Below, piece by piece: positions 1-10,480 of a stretch of 64,000 nt of DNA. Positions within the stretch are counted from its first letter, which is position 1; each line of letters starts with the position of its first letter. This stretch comes from Aptenodytes patagonicus (lineage: Eukaryota > Chordata > Aves > Sphenisciformes > Spheniscidae): NCBI RefSeq assembly GCF_965638725.1, contig NC_134962.1, positions 7,013,501 to 7,077,500 on the forward strand, read 5' to 3'. Position numbers and translations under genes: made by a program. Below the pieces are notes generated by a model. The model was not told where the DNA came from, did not search any database, and was given only the letters and a program-made list of their open reading frames with translations.

Positions 1-3000
1 TGATAGCACAAAGGACAAACCTAGAACCGTGTCCTGTCTGGGTTTCAACCAGAAGACACAAATTTAAAGGCTTTCTTCTTCTGACATTTCCCCCATCAGT
101 CTTTAGTTTGTTGCCACTCATTGCATTGACCTGTAAAGTCAAGGCTTGACCTTTTTTTTTGAGTCCAAGTGAGAAAGCAGATGAGATACTGGGACAGAGG
201 CAGACTTTTAGCCTCAGAGGCTGGCAAGGGAGGCAGAAGTGCTGCGCCTGAAATCTGTGTTGGGCCGTTACCAAGACATCACTTATTCCACAGCCATCCA
301 CAGACTGTCACATCATTTCAGTACTAGAAATGAAGGGTGGTCTGACATGTAAGTTATTTAAAAAAAAAAAATTAAATCAATATTCCTAAGCCTCACAAGA
401 AAAGAATGCATTTGAGAGTCAGATTTTTTTTTTTTTTCAAGAAGAAAGTCAAGTCCAAACGCTAGTTAGGCCTGTCTGCAGATGTGAATTGTACATGTAA
501 AAATATACACAGAGACTTCTTTAAACACGAAGCCGATGTTAAAAAGAACTAGATGTAATTTTCCAAACAAAAATGCTATGGTCCCTACCTTAAGCATTTA
601 GCTAACTAGTTTGCATGCTCAGAAGATATTCACATTTGGGGGAGGGGGGGGAATATTTTTTTTATATATATATAAAATTCCACCATTCCACACGCAGAAA
701 GGGAGGGCTGTAACTTCCAAGGAAGACGAAAGCGTGCTTGAAAAGATCACCCTAAAATGACAACCAAAGCTTCACATTGATGCTACTGCTCTTAGTTTAC
801 TCTCTTAATTGAAAGCTATCAACATCAGAAAATTTAGGACCCAGCAATGAGTCTTTTGGAGACCCAGACAGTTTACGGCTCTTGGGACTTACATATCTGA
901 TTGTGGGAGGAATAGAGATTATCAATCTATCAAATCACTGTCAAGATTGTATGATACTGTTTCTACCAAAAACGTTTTAATGTTTTCTCAGCACACGAGG
1001 AATTTAACAGCCAGATGCTTCCACAGTCAGTGTTTGCTCTAAATTTACCCAATCCCTCAGAATTACACCAGATGAAACACACTAAATCAGCCTTCTTCCA
1101 TTTGTGTTTTTCCACATATATGTTTAAAGATGGTCTCTTGATGGCTTATCTGTGTCTCAGTCAATCAGATGATCTTTAAGTTTCTGTAGGTTTTCCTCAC
1201 AAAACAAATCTTTAGAGCGCTGAAAACAGATTCTAGGGAAGAAAAAAAAAAATCCTAGTCCTTTAGCATTCCTAAATTTCTCTCCTGTGATCACCTGTGC
1301 TTACCCTGAAGCCTTTGTACAGAGAGGTTATGGCAAAAGGAAAGAAACAAAACAACTGGTGTCTAAGGCATTTGCTTTTAACAGGGCTTTGGGTTCCTGT
1401 TTTCCTTCCAAAGTACAAACATGATGCCCCAAAGTCTGCAAAAGGCTAACACAAGTATTCTGCTCCAGATTATGACTGAATGTTAGTGACCTGCACAATG
1501 ACAAAAATCATTGAACCAGTCAAGGCAATTTGTGGTGAAAAATTACAGAGATAGAACAGAAGCATGCTCAGAGCACTGAAGAACCCCAGAGTCATCCTGC
1601 TCGCCTCAAACCAGAATGAGCAAATCTTTCCCCAGCAGCCACACCGAATTCTCTGCAAACTCTGCTAAAGAATTAAATATTAAGCACCCTCACAAAACAA
1701 ACATATCTGCATTTGAATCACCCTGCTTGGAAGATTGCAATGTTTGGAGTTCTTAATGAAGCCGCGTTTGGCAAAGTTACAAAATTACATTTTTAAAATC
1801 TACTTATTTTTCCACCGTCAATGCTCCTTTACATGCACAATGACAAAACTGAATCCAGTTTAAAATGCACCTGTCAGAGCTGTCAGCCATCAGCAGTACT
1901 CTTTTGTTGTTTGGTTATGCTGCGAGGCTATTCCAGCATGTTTTCACTAAGAGGAGGAGGTGTCATCTGAATATGGCAAAACAAAACCGTGTGACTCACT
2001 CAGCAAAATCAGACAGACATTACAGTTTGGAGTAAGACACACAGGCTGTCTGAGACTGCAGACTCTTTGAGACTATCTTTTTGCTCGTACAGCACCCAGC
2101 TCCCATCACGGAGCTGATCCCACTGCAGCAAAATAACAAGGTAATGAGAACAGCCCTTTGCGAGCAGCAGTTCAGAGCCCTGTGAATCAGCACTTGCTCC
2201 GTGCGCTGCTACACCCATCACAATTAACACCCAGTTTATACGACAGAGGTGGCAAAATAATATTGGCGTTAATATGGTGTGGCAAATCAAGGAATACATA
2301 ATTTCTATAGAGAAAATGAGGGAGCATGTAATTCCTTTGGATGTGTACAACGAAACCAAAGCTATTTAGGCATTCACTTATTTTTTCTTGCTTATAAATT
2401 TTTGCCACTGAATCCAGGCATTTTGCACCCTGTGGCACCTCCTGGTAGTTACAACAGTTGAACTAATGAGATCTGTGAAAGTGCTCCCTCTTTGAGAGAG
2501 GAAATGATTTTTAGTCAAACAGTTGAATGTTTTCCCTACCATCTGCACAACCTTTTGTTAAAACACTTTCTATACTCAAACACCTGATTAAACAGATGGA
2601 GGGAGAAAAAAAAAGCCTTTGTTAAAGTTTTGGCATCACGTTTCTTCAATTAGATTCTTCCAATAAGTTTTCAGCAAAAACAGACTTATGTTCCACATAT
2701 TTTTAATCATACAACTTTTGCTAAGAAAGGGTAGAAGGAAGTAATTCACAATGCCCTGTAGTATCTTTATAGGTCTGAAAAGACGTTACTGCAAATCTCC
2801 TCCACAGCAGCAGTTCCTTGAGTTTGAAGCACACTGAAGTAAATATGATAAAGATAGATCGAAGTACAAGGGAACTGTCAGATATATACCACCTATGCAC
2901 CAGTCCTTATCCCTAAAGGCCTGGGCAAGCATCTGTTATTTTAAATGTTCAGTACAGATGTCAATCCCAGCCGGACAAAGACAACATTGTGATACTGCTT

Positions 3001-3663
3001 TGCTGGCGAAACACAGAAAATGAAAAATAAAATACACAACCTCTTGACAGTCTGTATTGAGCACTCAAAATTCAGGTAATCTACTAATTCACGATGTTGC
3101 AGAGAAGCATTTGTTCATAACTAAATGCATGAAATTGAATGCTGGCAATGTACTTGCTGTAATTGGGATTAGGTGTATGCCTATTGAACTCACAGAGGAG
3201 AAAAAAAAAAAAATCAGCTATACTCTTTCTCTCGCCCTGGAAACGATCAGGGCCTCAAAAAAACAAACCATAAATGTCAATTGTTTGCTAAGAAATTGAT
3301 TGCCAGCTAGATTGGCACAACCCATAGTTCCTGTAACAGGATGGGCAGCCGTATCAGTCAGTATTGGCAAGTAAGGACTGACTGTCCCAGATGGCTGGCA
3401 GCATTTAAACAAGATGGGACCCAGATGTCAGTGAAGCAGTGAACAAATCAAAATCCCATCACTGAAATGCTTAATTTCTCCAAACAATTATGCTTTTAAA
3501 AATTAAACCAAGAGGAGTGTAAAACCAGGAACCCCTGAACTCCAGTAAGGTTGGAAAGGAAACCCCATGAGCAAGGGCAGCTTTGGGCACATCACACAGC
3601 CTCCTCCTCCTGGCTGCATGGAGTTCATTCCCCTTGGCCCCTTCCTCTCAGGATACTCCCTTA
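1..3663. other. Intergenic DNA, no gene seen
   Basis: AT-rich with short A and T runs, a G8/T8 junction at about 642-661 leading into (TA)n at 663-675, and no frame resembling a known exon. All open frames are under 120 codons and unsupported. Confidence 0.75.
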
Positions 3664-3668
3664 TCTGG
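3664..3668. repeat. Target-site duplication of LTR 1 (left copy)
   Basis: TCTGG, repeated exactly at 4267-4271 immediately after the LTR's terminal CA. Confidence 0.88.
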
Positions 3669-4266
3669 TGTGCTGGTTTTGGCTGGGATTGAGTTAATTT
3701 TCTTCCTAGTAGCTAGGATGGGGCTACGTTTTGGATTTGTGCTGGAAACAGTGTTGATAACACAGGGATGTTTTCGTTACTGCTGAGCAGTGCTGACACA
3801 CAGTCAAGGCCTTTTCTGCCTCTCACCCCACCCCACCAGCGAGCAGGCTGGGAGGACACAAGAAGCTGGGAGGGGACACAGCCGGGACAGCTGACCCCAA
3901 CTGACCCAAGGGACATTCCACACCATATGGCGTCATGCTCAGCACATAAAGCTGGGGGAAGAAGAAGGAAGGGGGGGATGTTCGGAGTGATGGCATTTGT
4001 CTTCCCAAGTCACCGCTACGCATATTGGAGCCCTGCTTTTCTGGAGATGGCTGGACACCTGCCTGCCCATGGGAAGTGGTGAATGAATTCCTTGTTTTGC
4101 TTTGCTTGCATGCGCAGCTTTTGCTTTACCTGTTAAACTCTCTTTATCTCAACCTACGAGTTTTCTCACTTTTATCCTTCCGATTCTCTCCCCCATCCCA
4201 CCGGGGGCGGGGAGTAAGCGAGTGGCTGTGTGGTGCTCAGTTGCTGGCTGGGGTTAAACTACGACA
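3669..4266 (+). mobile_element. Solo LTR 1, avian endogenous retrovirus (ERVL-like), 598 bp
   Basis: It starts TGTGCTGGTTTTGGCTGGGA, ends TTAAACTACGACA, and is flanked by a perfect 5-bp duplication TCTGG (3664-3668 and 4267-4271). Five-base duplications are typical of ERVL-class integration. It has TG..CA ends, a TATA-like cataaa near 3944-3949, and the shared 3' block TTATCTCAACCTACGAG (4144-4160) followed by TCTCTCCCCCATCCCACC. I recognise the sequence as a common avian LTR type. No internal retroviral sequence adjoins it, so it is a solo LTR left by recombination. Open frames inside it (for example 4025-4486) are by-products of its GC content. It differs from LTR 2 in the section after the TATA-like box, so the two are different subfamilies. 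Confidence 0.9.
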
Positions 4267-4271
4267 TCTGG

Positions 4272-7104
4272 GGTGGTACACAGGGCCATTTATGGGGGAA
4301 AAGCTTGGCAGATGCAAGACCCAAGTGCCAAAAGTCTGGATGCTTTTTATCATTAGTGTTGCCAGCAGTGGCATCTGGTTGCATTGCTGGCTCCTTGCTC
4401 GGCACTCACGGGGGGGTCCTGACTCTGGGCCTGGCCAGGATGCTGCTGAGCTGCTGCAGGTCTGGTGGGTCAGTCCGTCTCTCTAAACAGCTACCAAAAA
4501 TCTTTTCTCATGACTAACCCTTTCATTCTCAAATGGGTATAGAACAAAGACAGGATTTTCTCCAAACATACTTCCCGTAATCTTTATACGCTCTGCCTAG
4601 CACCTAGCAAAGCTGAAGCTCACTCTCAGGACACACATTTAGCATAAAGTTTTCCTAATTAAATTCACTCTGGCTTCAGGTTGGACAGGAATGTGAAGAT
4701 TGTTGCATGTCAGGATGGAGACACCTTGCTAGCAGCCAGGGCAGAGATAGGCACAGGGCTACGTTTTCAGTCATGTTTACCTCTGCCTTCACATCGTACA
4801 AAAGCTGGCTCTGACAGCTAGGTGTTTGCATGGCTAACTATAAGCTTTATGTACCTTTACACATTAATTTATGTTTCCAGATTTTGTATATTCACACGGT
4901 GCTACATGTTTTCTAAAAACTATAGTTCCTGACTGTAAGATATTTGGGACCTCACTGTTAGATCCAAAGAGATTCATTAACATTTCAGAACAAGACACCT
5001 TATTGAAAACAGCATGATTGTAAAAAAAGTCTGGAAATCTGCATATTTTTTTCCCTCCACCTCCAACACAACATTTATCATAATACAGAGTCTGAACTGC
5101 TCCTCCTCATGACACATTATAGTTCAATTTTCAATTATCGGGATTCACTCCAACATGCAGACAGCAGAGCTAGCTATTCACATTGGTTACTCTAGCTTTG
5201 AAATGTGTTTGTGTTATAAAGGCATGTTTTGTCTTCTGTGATATGAAGAAATTTATCCATAGGAAATAAATGTAGTTCTTAACACACTTCTGTACTACAT
5301 TTATTTCCGCAAATTTTAAGATATTACAGTTCTTCATTGGCTTGATAGCTCAGTAACCTCAGAAGTGTCTCTGTTGAACTGTCTACACTGTTAGGGGATC
5401 TTCAAGAGCAAATGTAAGGGACAATGCTTAAATTGCAGTAAGCACAGAAGGGCTTGGACTTTAGCCCACGTAGATTCATGTGTGGGAATGATTATCCTCA
5501 ACTTTTCAGCTCTTTGATGCATTGTATGAAAGATACCCACAAATCTTAACCAAAAGTTTCCTACATTAAAAGCACAGCCAAGCAGAGGAGCCTCGTCTTC
5601 TGGCTGTGGAGTTTTGCCTGAATATATCCCCATGTGAATACACTGCTTTGAATGATGTAACATGAAAGGACTGTCTGCATTGTGCAGAAATTTTCTGTTT
5701 TCCATTACTCATACTTGTAAGTGTATCTGTTTTACAGCTCCCTAAGAAATTAACAAGTCAGCATCAGAAATATTCCTAACACATTTTTAGGCAAAACTAA
5801 ACCAGCTAGCCATTCCATGGTATTAAGTAATTCTTTTGTGCTTTGCAAAGGTTCACAGTCCTATATAACATTTGCATGCATTTATGCAATTTCTTAGATT
5901 CCCCACACAGATACAATTAGCTCTTTTACCACTCTGACAAGTGGGAAAGCTTTCCCTGGAAGCCCCATAAACTGGCCTGCTGACAGTAGTACAGTAGTGG
6001 AAAGACACATGCAAGTGCCTCAGATGTTGGAACAAGAAAGAGGTATTCCACCTTTTAGCACCTGGGACTCCTGCTTAGCAAACAATCCCCACCCCAGCTG
6101 TGATATGGAAAAACTGCAATCTTCTTACATCTTTTACAAATTATAAAAGATGGACAAATAAAAATATTAATATTAAAAAAAAGCAAGAATAAAGGAATTG
6201 TACCAAGGTGTAACTTCGGTCTTAGACTTAGGTTTGATCTCTGAGCGGTGTCACTGTTGCCTTCAGAAGATTTTGATCTGATTGAGATGACTGCAGGACC
6301 CCTACTCTGATCACGGCTCAGGAGCTGCAGCTTGGGAGAAGAAATGCTGTGCTCCAGATTTTGCCAAAACCCATTTAAAAAAAAAAAAAAAAATCAGCAC
6401 GGTCCTGTGTGTAAGTTCATGTTTACAATAAAAGCTTTTGCTAGCTGAGGATGTCAAACAGAAGGTGGTGATTCTTACATGACATTTTTATGCTTACCAA
6501 AGTACTACATGCACTTTTAGGAGTAAGAAAGGTACAATAGTCACAGAACTGCCTTGTCTTGGACCTGATCTACTTCAAATATAGCTTTTAAAGAGGATTA
6601 TAAGGAAGGAGTTATAGTGGCAAATCTTTAAATGACTATAGACTAAGCCATCTTTCTAAATGGCTTCCTTTGGGTCTTTCTGCTGAAAGCAGCAAGACTC
6701 CAGAGACCTTCAGCTATCCAGTATCCTGCAGACCTCCCACCTCCTTTCTTCCTCAAAGCTGACAGGCAACCAGCACAAAAGATGGTGACAAAGATATTCC
6801 CCACAATGAGGTGTCCCTTAGACACACACACAGAACCCAGAATGCAAATGCAATGCAGCAGTCTGGAAAAATCTAACCACAAGGCAGCAATTTCTACACT
6901 TGACAAAAGATTTCAACACCAAGTTCACGCAAGTAAGGAAAGAGAAATCTCTGACCTCCTCTCCTTTGCGATGGATCTGTATTGAAATCTCTAGATGTGA
7001 TGCCAGCCTCCCTTTTATAAATACAGGATTTCACTTGCACCCTGCCGTACCTCACATGCATGGGATTGTGTTTCCTTTTTTATCCATAGAAAAGTATGAA
7101 GGCT
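4272..7104. other. Intergenic DNA between LTR 1 and LTR 2
   Basis: It contains the inverted repeat at 5262-5308 and an A17 run near 6377. No gag, pol or env similarity is visible in any frame, which argues against LTRs 1 and 2 being the ends of one provirus. Confidence 0.75.
5262..5308. repeat. Perfect 15-bp inverted repeat with 17-nt loop
   Basis: GGAAATAAATGTAGT (5262-5276) is the exact reverse complement of ACTACATTTATTTCC (5294-5308). After unpaired bases the outer flanks can pair again through AAATTT (5249-5254) and AAATTT (5311-5316), giving a possible stem-loop of about 68 nt. No gene or recognised repeat encloses it. Confidence 0.9.
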
Positions 7105-7711
7105 TGTCCTGGTTTCGGCTGGGATAGAGTTAATTTTCTTCCTAGTAGCTGCTATAGTGCTGCGTTCTGGATTTAGGATGAGAATAATGCTGATAACACA
7201 CCGATGTTTTAGTTGTTGCTGAGCAGTGCTTACACTAGTCAAGGACGTTTCAGCTTCCCATGCTCTACCCACTGAGAAGGCTGGGGGTGCACAAGAAGCT
7301 GGGAGGGGGCACAGCCAGGACAGCTGACCCCAACTGGCCAAAGGGATATTCCATACCACGGGACATCATGCTCAGTATATAAATGGGGGGGGAGTTGGCC
7401 GGGGCGGCGGTGATCGCTGCTCGGGGATTGACTGGGCATCATTTGGCGGGTGGTGAGCGGTTGCATAATTTTTTTTTTTTCTTTCCCTTTTTTTTTTCCC
7501 CCCCTCTCTCTTTTGTTGTTTTACTTTCCATTACAATTTTTTATTATTTATTATTATTATTATTATATTATTTCAAGTATTACTCTTCTTATCTCAACCC
7601 ACGAGTTTTCTTACTTTTGCTCTTCCAATTCTCTCCCCCATCCCACTTGGGGGGGGGAGTAAGCAAGCAGCTGCGTGGGGCTTGGTTGCAGACTGGGGTT
7701 AAACCCCAAGA
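7105..7711 (+). mobile_element. Solo LTR 2, related avian ERV LTR, about 607 bp
   Basis: It starts TGTCCTGGTTTCGGCTGGGA and follows LTR 1 closely through the first 280 bp (TAATTTTCTTCCTAGTAGCT, AGCTGACCCCAACTG, and so on). It has a clean TATA box TATATAAAT at 7376-7384. After that it diverges from LTR 1, with a G/C-rich block near 7385-7465, a T/C tract, and a (TTA)n array at about 7540-7572. It rejoins LTR 1 at TTATCTCAACCCACGAG (7589-7605). The end is degenerate: the usual terminal block is changed to TTAAACCCCAAGA, and no target-site duplication is found (AGGCT on the left, CTGAA on the right). The right boundary is therefore approximate. It is older or more damaged than LTR 1 at its 3' end. 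Confidence 0.85.
7540..7572 (+). repeat. (TTA)n microsatellite inside LTR 2
   Basis: An imperfect TTA/TAT array within the U5/R part of LTR 2, preceded by a long T/C tract from 7468. Related LTRs carry a similar TTA array as I recall, so it probably came in with the element. Confidence 0.75.
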
Positions 7712-10224
7712 CTGAACCCTTATCATCCTGTCCACTGTTCATCTCTGCAAGGTTCATTCCTCTCAGCAATTGGGCAAAAGTTCCCTACTTTCTTGGTCAA
7801 TAAAGCAGTATCTGCTGTTTCCTGCCTGTGAGAGGTTGCTATTTTGGAGCAGATCCTGATTTCTCCTGCAACAACTTATCTTCTTATTGTCCATCGGGGT
7901 TCAGACTCAAAATTATTTGTAATGAATCCTGGTAAATGGCTCCAGCTGCTTGTGATGAGATGAGGAGGGAAGCACAGTTTAAGGCGAAGTTTCACTGGAA
8001 AGCATGATACCTGTATTTCTGCCCTATCCCATCTCACATCGATCAAAAGAAAATTCCCCTTCACTCCCATGCTTTGTAAGCAGAGGTAAGGTGCTTTTGT
8101 GTATAATACAGCTTCCTAGACTACTTCAACCAAATAAGGAGAAGAAAAGGAGTCCTAAGCTCTGCAAGCCTACCTCAAGGGGTACCCCACCGCCAGCAGT
8201 TATCACCCATGCCATGAACATCTTTCTCCTCTCTGCAGAGACCTCGACATTGCAAGCATGAAGGGGAACAGTGAATACCAGGTGAAATCAGGGAGTGCTG
8301 GACTGGCAAACCCTCAAGAATTGAACCTTGCACTCATCCCCATAAGCAGCACAGCCTGGGAGTGGCTCCTAGGGAGCCTTAGTGTGAATACGCCTCTCCC
8401 GCCATGCATCACTGTGTGCAGATGGATCATTCATTCTCCATACATGACTCACTGCAAGACCTATGCTGAGCATCTGCTACCTCTGCCAGTAGATTGAGGA
8501 AGACAGCAGCAGACTGTAACCTACCAAGAGGCCTTCCAGGGAAAAAGTTGAACATATGGACTCTAGTAGCTACCAGGGTGGTCTGCCCTTACCCCAGAAA
8601 TGAAAAGCTGCACATCTCACAGCACAATCTCATTTGTTTATAACCTGCAAAGCTATAGCATATCATGGCAAACATGATAAAATAAGCCTTAGTGACCCTT
8701 AAGACTCATTTTCATCATACGTAATATTGGAAGAGTGAAGTAGAACTGCATAATGGAAGTATGATCAAGAAGAGGAAAAACATCTTGAGAAGCCAAGAAC
8801 ACCACTCTTCCGCCTATCAAAGATGGTATGCAGCGTCTCCTGTTAATGCAGCTGAAAAGGACACACTCTGCTTGGTTTCTAGGACCGCAAACAGTCACAG
8901 AGCCTTTAATACATTTAGGTCTGAATGGCATCAAAACCAAAGCAGCCCAAATACTGGAATAAAACAAAAAGACGTGTCATTTCTCCCATGCTGCCCTTGT
9001 TAATTAGCACACCGTCTCTTGTTAATTAGCACACCATCTCTTAAGTTTGTCTGCTGAATTCGATCTTTTATGTACTTTTCTACAATTTTTCCTTGTAGCT
9101 ACTTTTCAGTAGCAGTGGTTTATCATGAAACATTGCTCACAACAGGGGCTGACAACTGTTTGGAGCTTGGTTTGATCTATGTTTTCTATGGCAGTTGTGT
9201 TTTTATTTTAAATGGAAGCTGTAAGATAGTTATAACCGGAACATCCACAGTAAAAGGGGGTCACACTAAACATGCCAGACCTGTCTGGGCAGGTCTAATT
9301 TAAACACCAGCCTTTTAAGAACGGGACTGTCTTTGAATGAGATTTCTTTGTACTTCTGAAGACAGCACACACCCTTTTCCTGCTGCTTGATTAAACAGCA
9401 CTTGCCCAATGAATAGATCTTGATCAGGAACAGAAAATGCATGGAGCTGTCCTGGGGAAAACGTGCTCGATCCTTTCCCAGACTCACCTGTGGGAAGATG
9501 CGTGCAGCTATATTGAACACACTGACCTTTCAAATCAGTCATCTCACATATGGACTTCTGCTCTGTCAAATGTCTGTGCCTTTAAAGTATTTCTTTTATG
9601 CATTTGAACGTAACAAAGCATTAATGGTAGCAGAAGCCTCTCACAGGAAAGCTGTACTTTTAGATTTGGCTTTGTCCTGTGCCTGTTCTGGAGGGCAAGC
9701 ACAAACAGAGACATGTACTGTTTCATGAGATATTGCAGCCTAAGATCCACCATTACAATCGCAGCAGATGTCCTGAAGTGCATATATCACTACCCCGTCT
9801 TGCAGAAGTGGATCCTCCCTTGTTAAAAATAACCCTGTCTTTGCTGCGTGAATAATGATCCTTCGCCTTGTTCCCACTCATCCATAAAAGCACAAGTCAA
9901 AGAGAGCAAGGCAGGCAAGTGCTAAGGAGGAGCTGGTTTTCATACGCAAGGTGAATATTAAAAGTTTACACTACTCTTCTTCAAGGGTTTTTTTTTTTCC
10001 CCCCTATATCAGGAACTTCAGAAATACTGACTTCTACAGTGAACTGTTTGCAAATGCACTGAATTCATGTGCAGAAAGCATGAACTCCATAGCATAAATA
10101 CATTCTCATTAGATTTTGAGGCTAGGACTTTCAAAATAACAAATACTAACTGAAAACTCAATTCTATCAAAAGCAAGAAAGTTTGCTGCCTAGGACACAT
10201 ATCTGGATTAACTATGCTCTCTGC
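7712..10224. other. Intergenic DNA, no gene seen
   Basis: It holds the 22-bp tandem pair at 8997-9040 and otherwise unique-looking sequence. Nothing else is recognised. Confidence 0.7.
8997..9040. repeat. Two tandem 22-bp units carrying TTAATTAG
   Basis: TTGTTAATTAGCACACCGTCTC (8997-9018) is followed directly by the same 22 bases with one G-to-A change (9019-9040). Each unit carries a TAATTA homeodomain core. Confidence 0.9.
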
Positions 10225-10480
10225 TCCAGCTTTCCTGGATTACCCTGGGCAAATCACCTAGCTCCCATAGAAATCAGCGGGAGCTAGGATTCTATGTTGG
10301 GCTTGGGTATCTCAGCTCCCGCTAATTTCAAGAGAGCTGCTTCAACACATTTGAAGGTTTCAGGCCTCCGCTCCATTGCTATAAAATGGAACAAAGAGCA
10401 TTTCTCTACCTTATAGTAATATCATGAGGATAAATATATCATAGGTTGTAAAACACTCGAGTACGGCAGTTACACATGTG
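10225..10480 (+). mobile_element. MIR-like or old sauropsid SINE with embedded palindromic module
   Basis: CCTGGATTACCCTGGGCAAATCACCTAG resembles the SINE block usually written as CTTGGGCAAGTCACTTA. Later, TATAAAATGGAACAAAG and ATCATGAGGATAAATATATC resemble the TGTAAAATGGGGATAATA and TTGTGAGGATTAAAT blocks of MIR-like elements. Between them (10257-10329) lies a palindromic module that is not part of a standard MIR and may be a second old repeat. Family assignment is from memory and tentative. Confidence 0.5.
10257..10329. repeat. Overlapping inverted repeats (two alternative hairpins)
   Basis: CCTAGCTCCC (10257-10266) pairs perfectly with GGGAGCTAGG (10279-10288) across a 12-nt loop. In addition, GAAATCAGCGGGAGCT (10270-10285) pairs with AGCTCCCGCTAATTTC (10314-10329) with one mismatch. 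The middle arm can therefore join either partner. Confidence 0.85.

Noticed and set aside
4025..4486. 153-codon plus-strand frame
   Set aside because: It starts within LTR 1 and continues through the target duplication into flanking DNA, so it cannot be an ancestral gene.
3669..7711. LTR 1 and LTR 2 as the two ends of one provirus
   Set aside because: LTR 1 has its own perfect duplication on both sides, the two LTRs differ strongly in the middle, and the 2.8 kb between them shows no retroviral gene.
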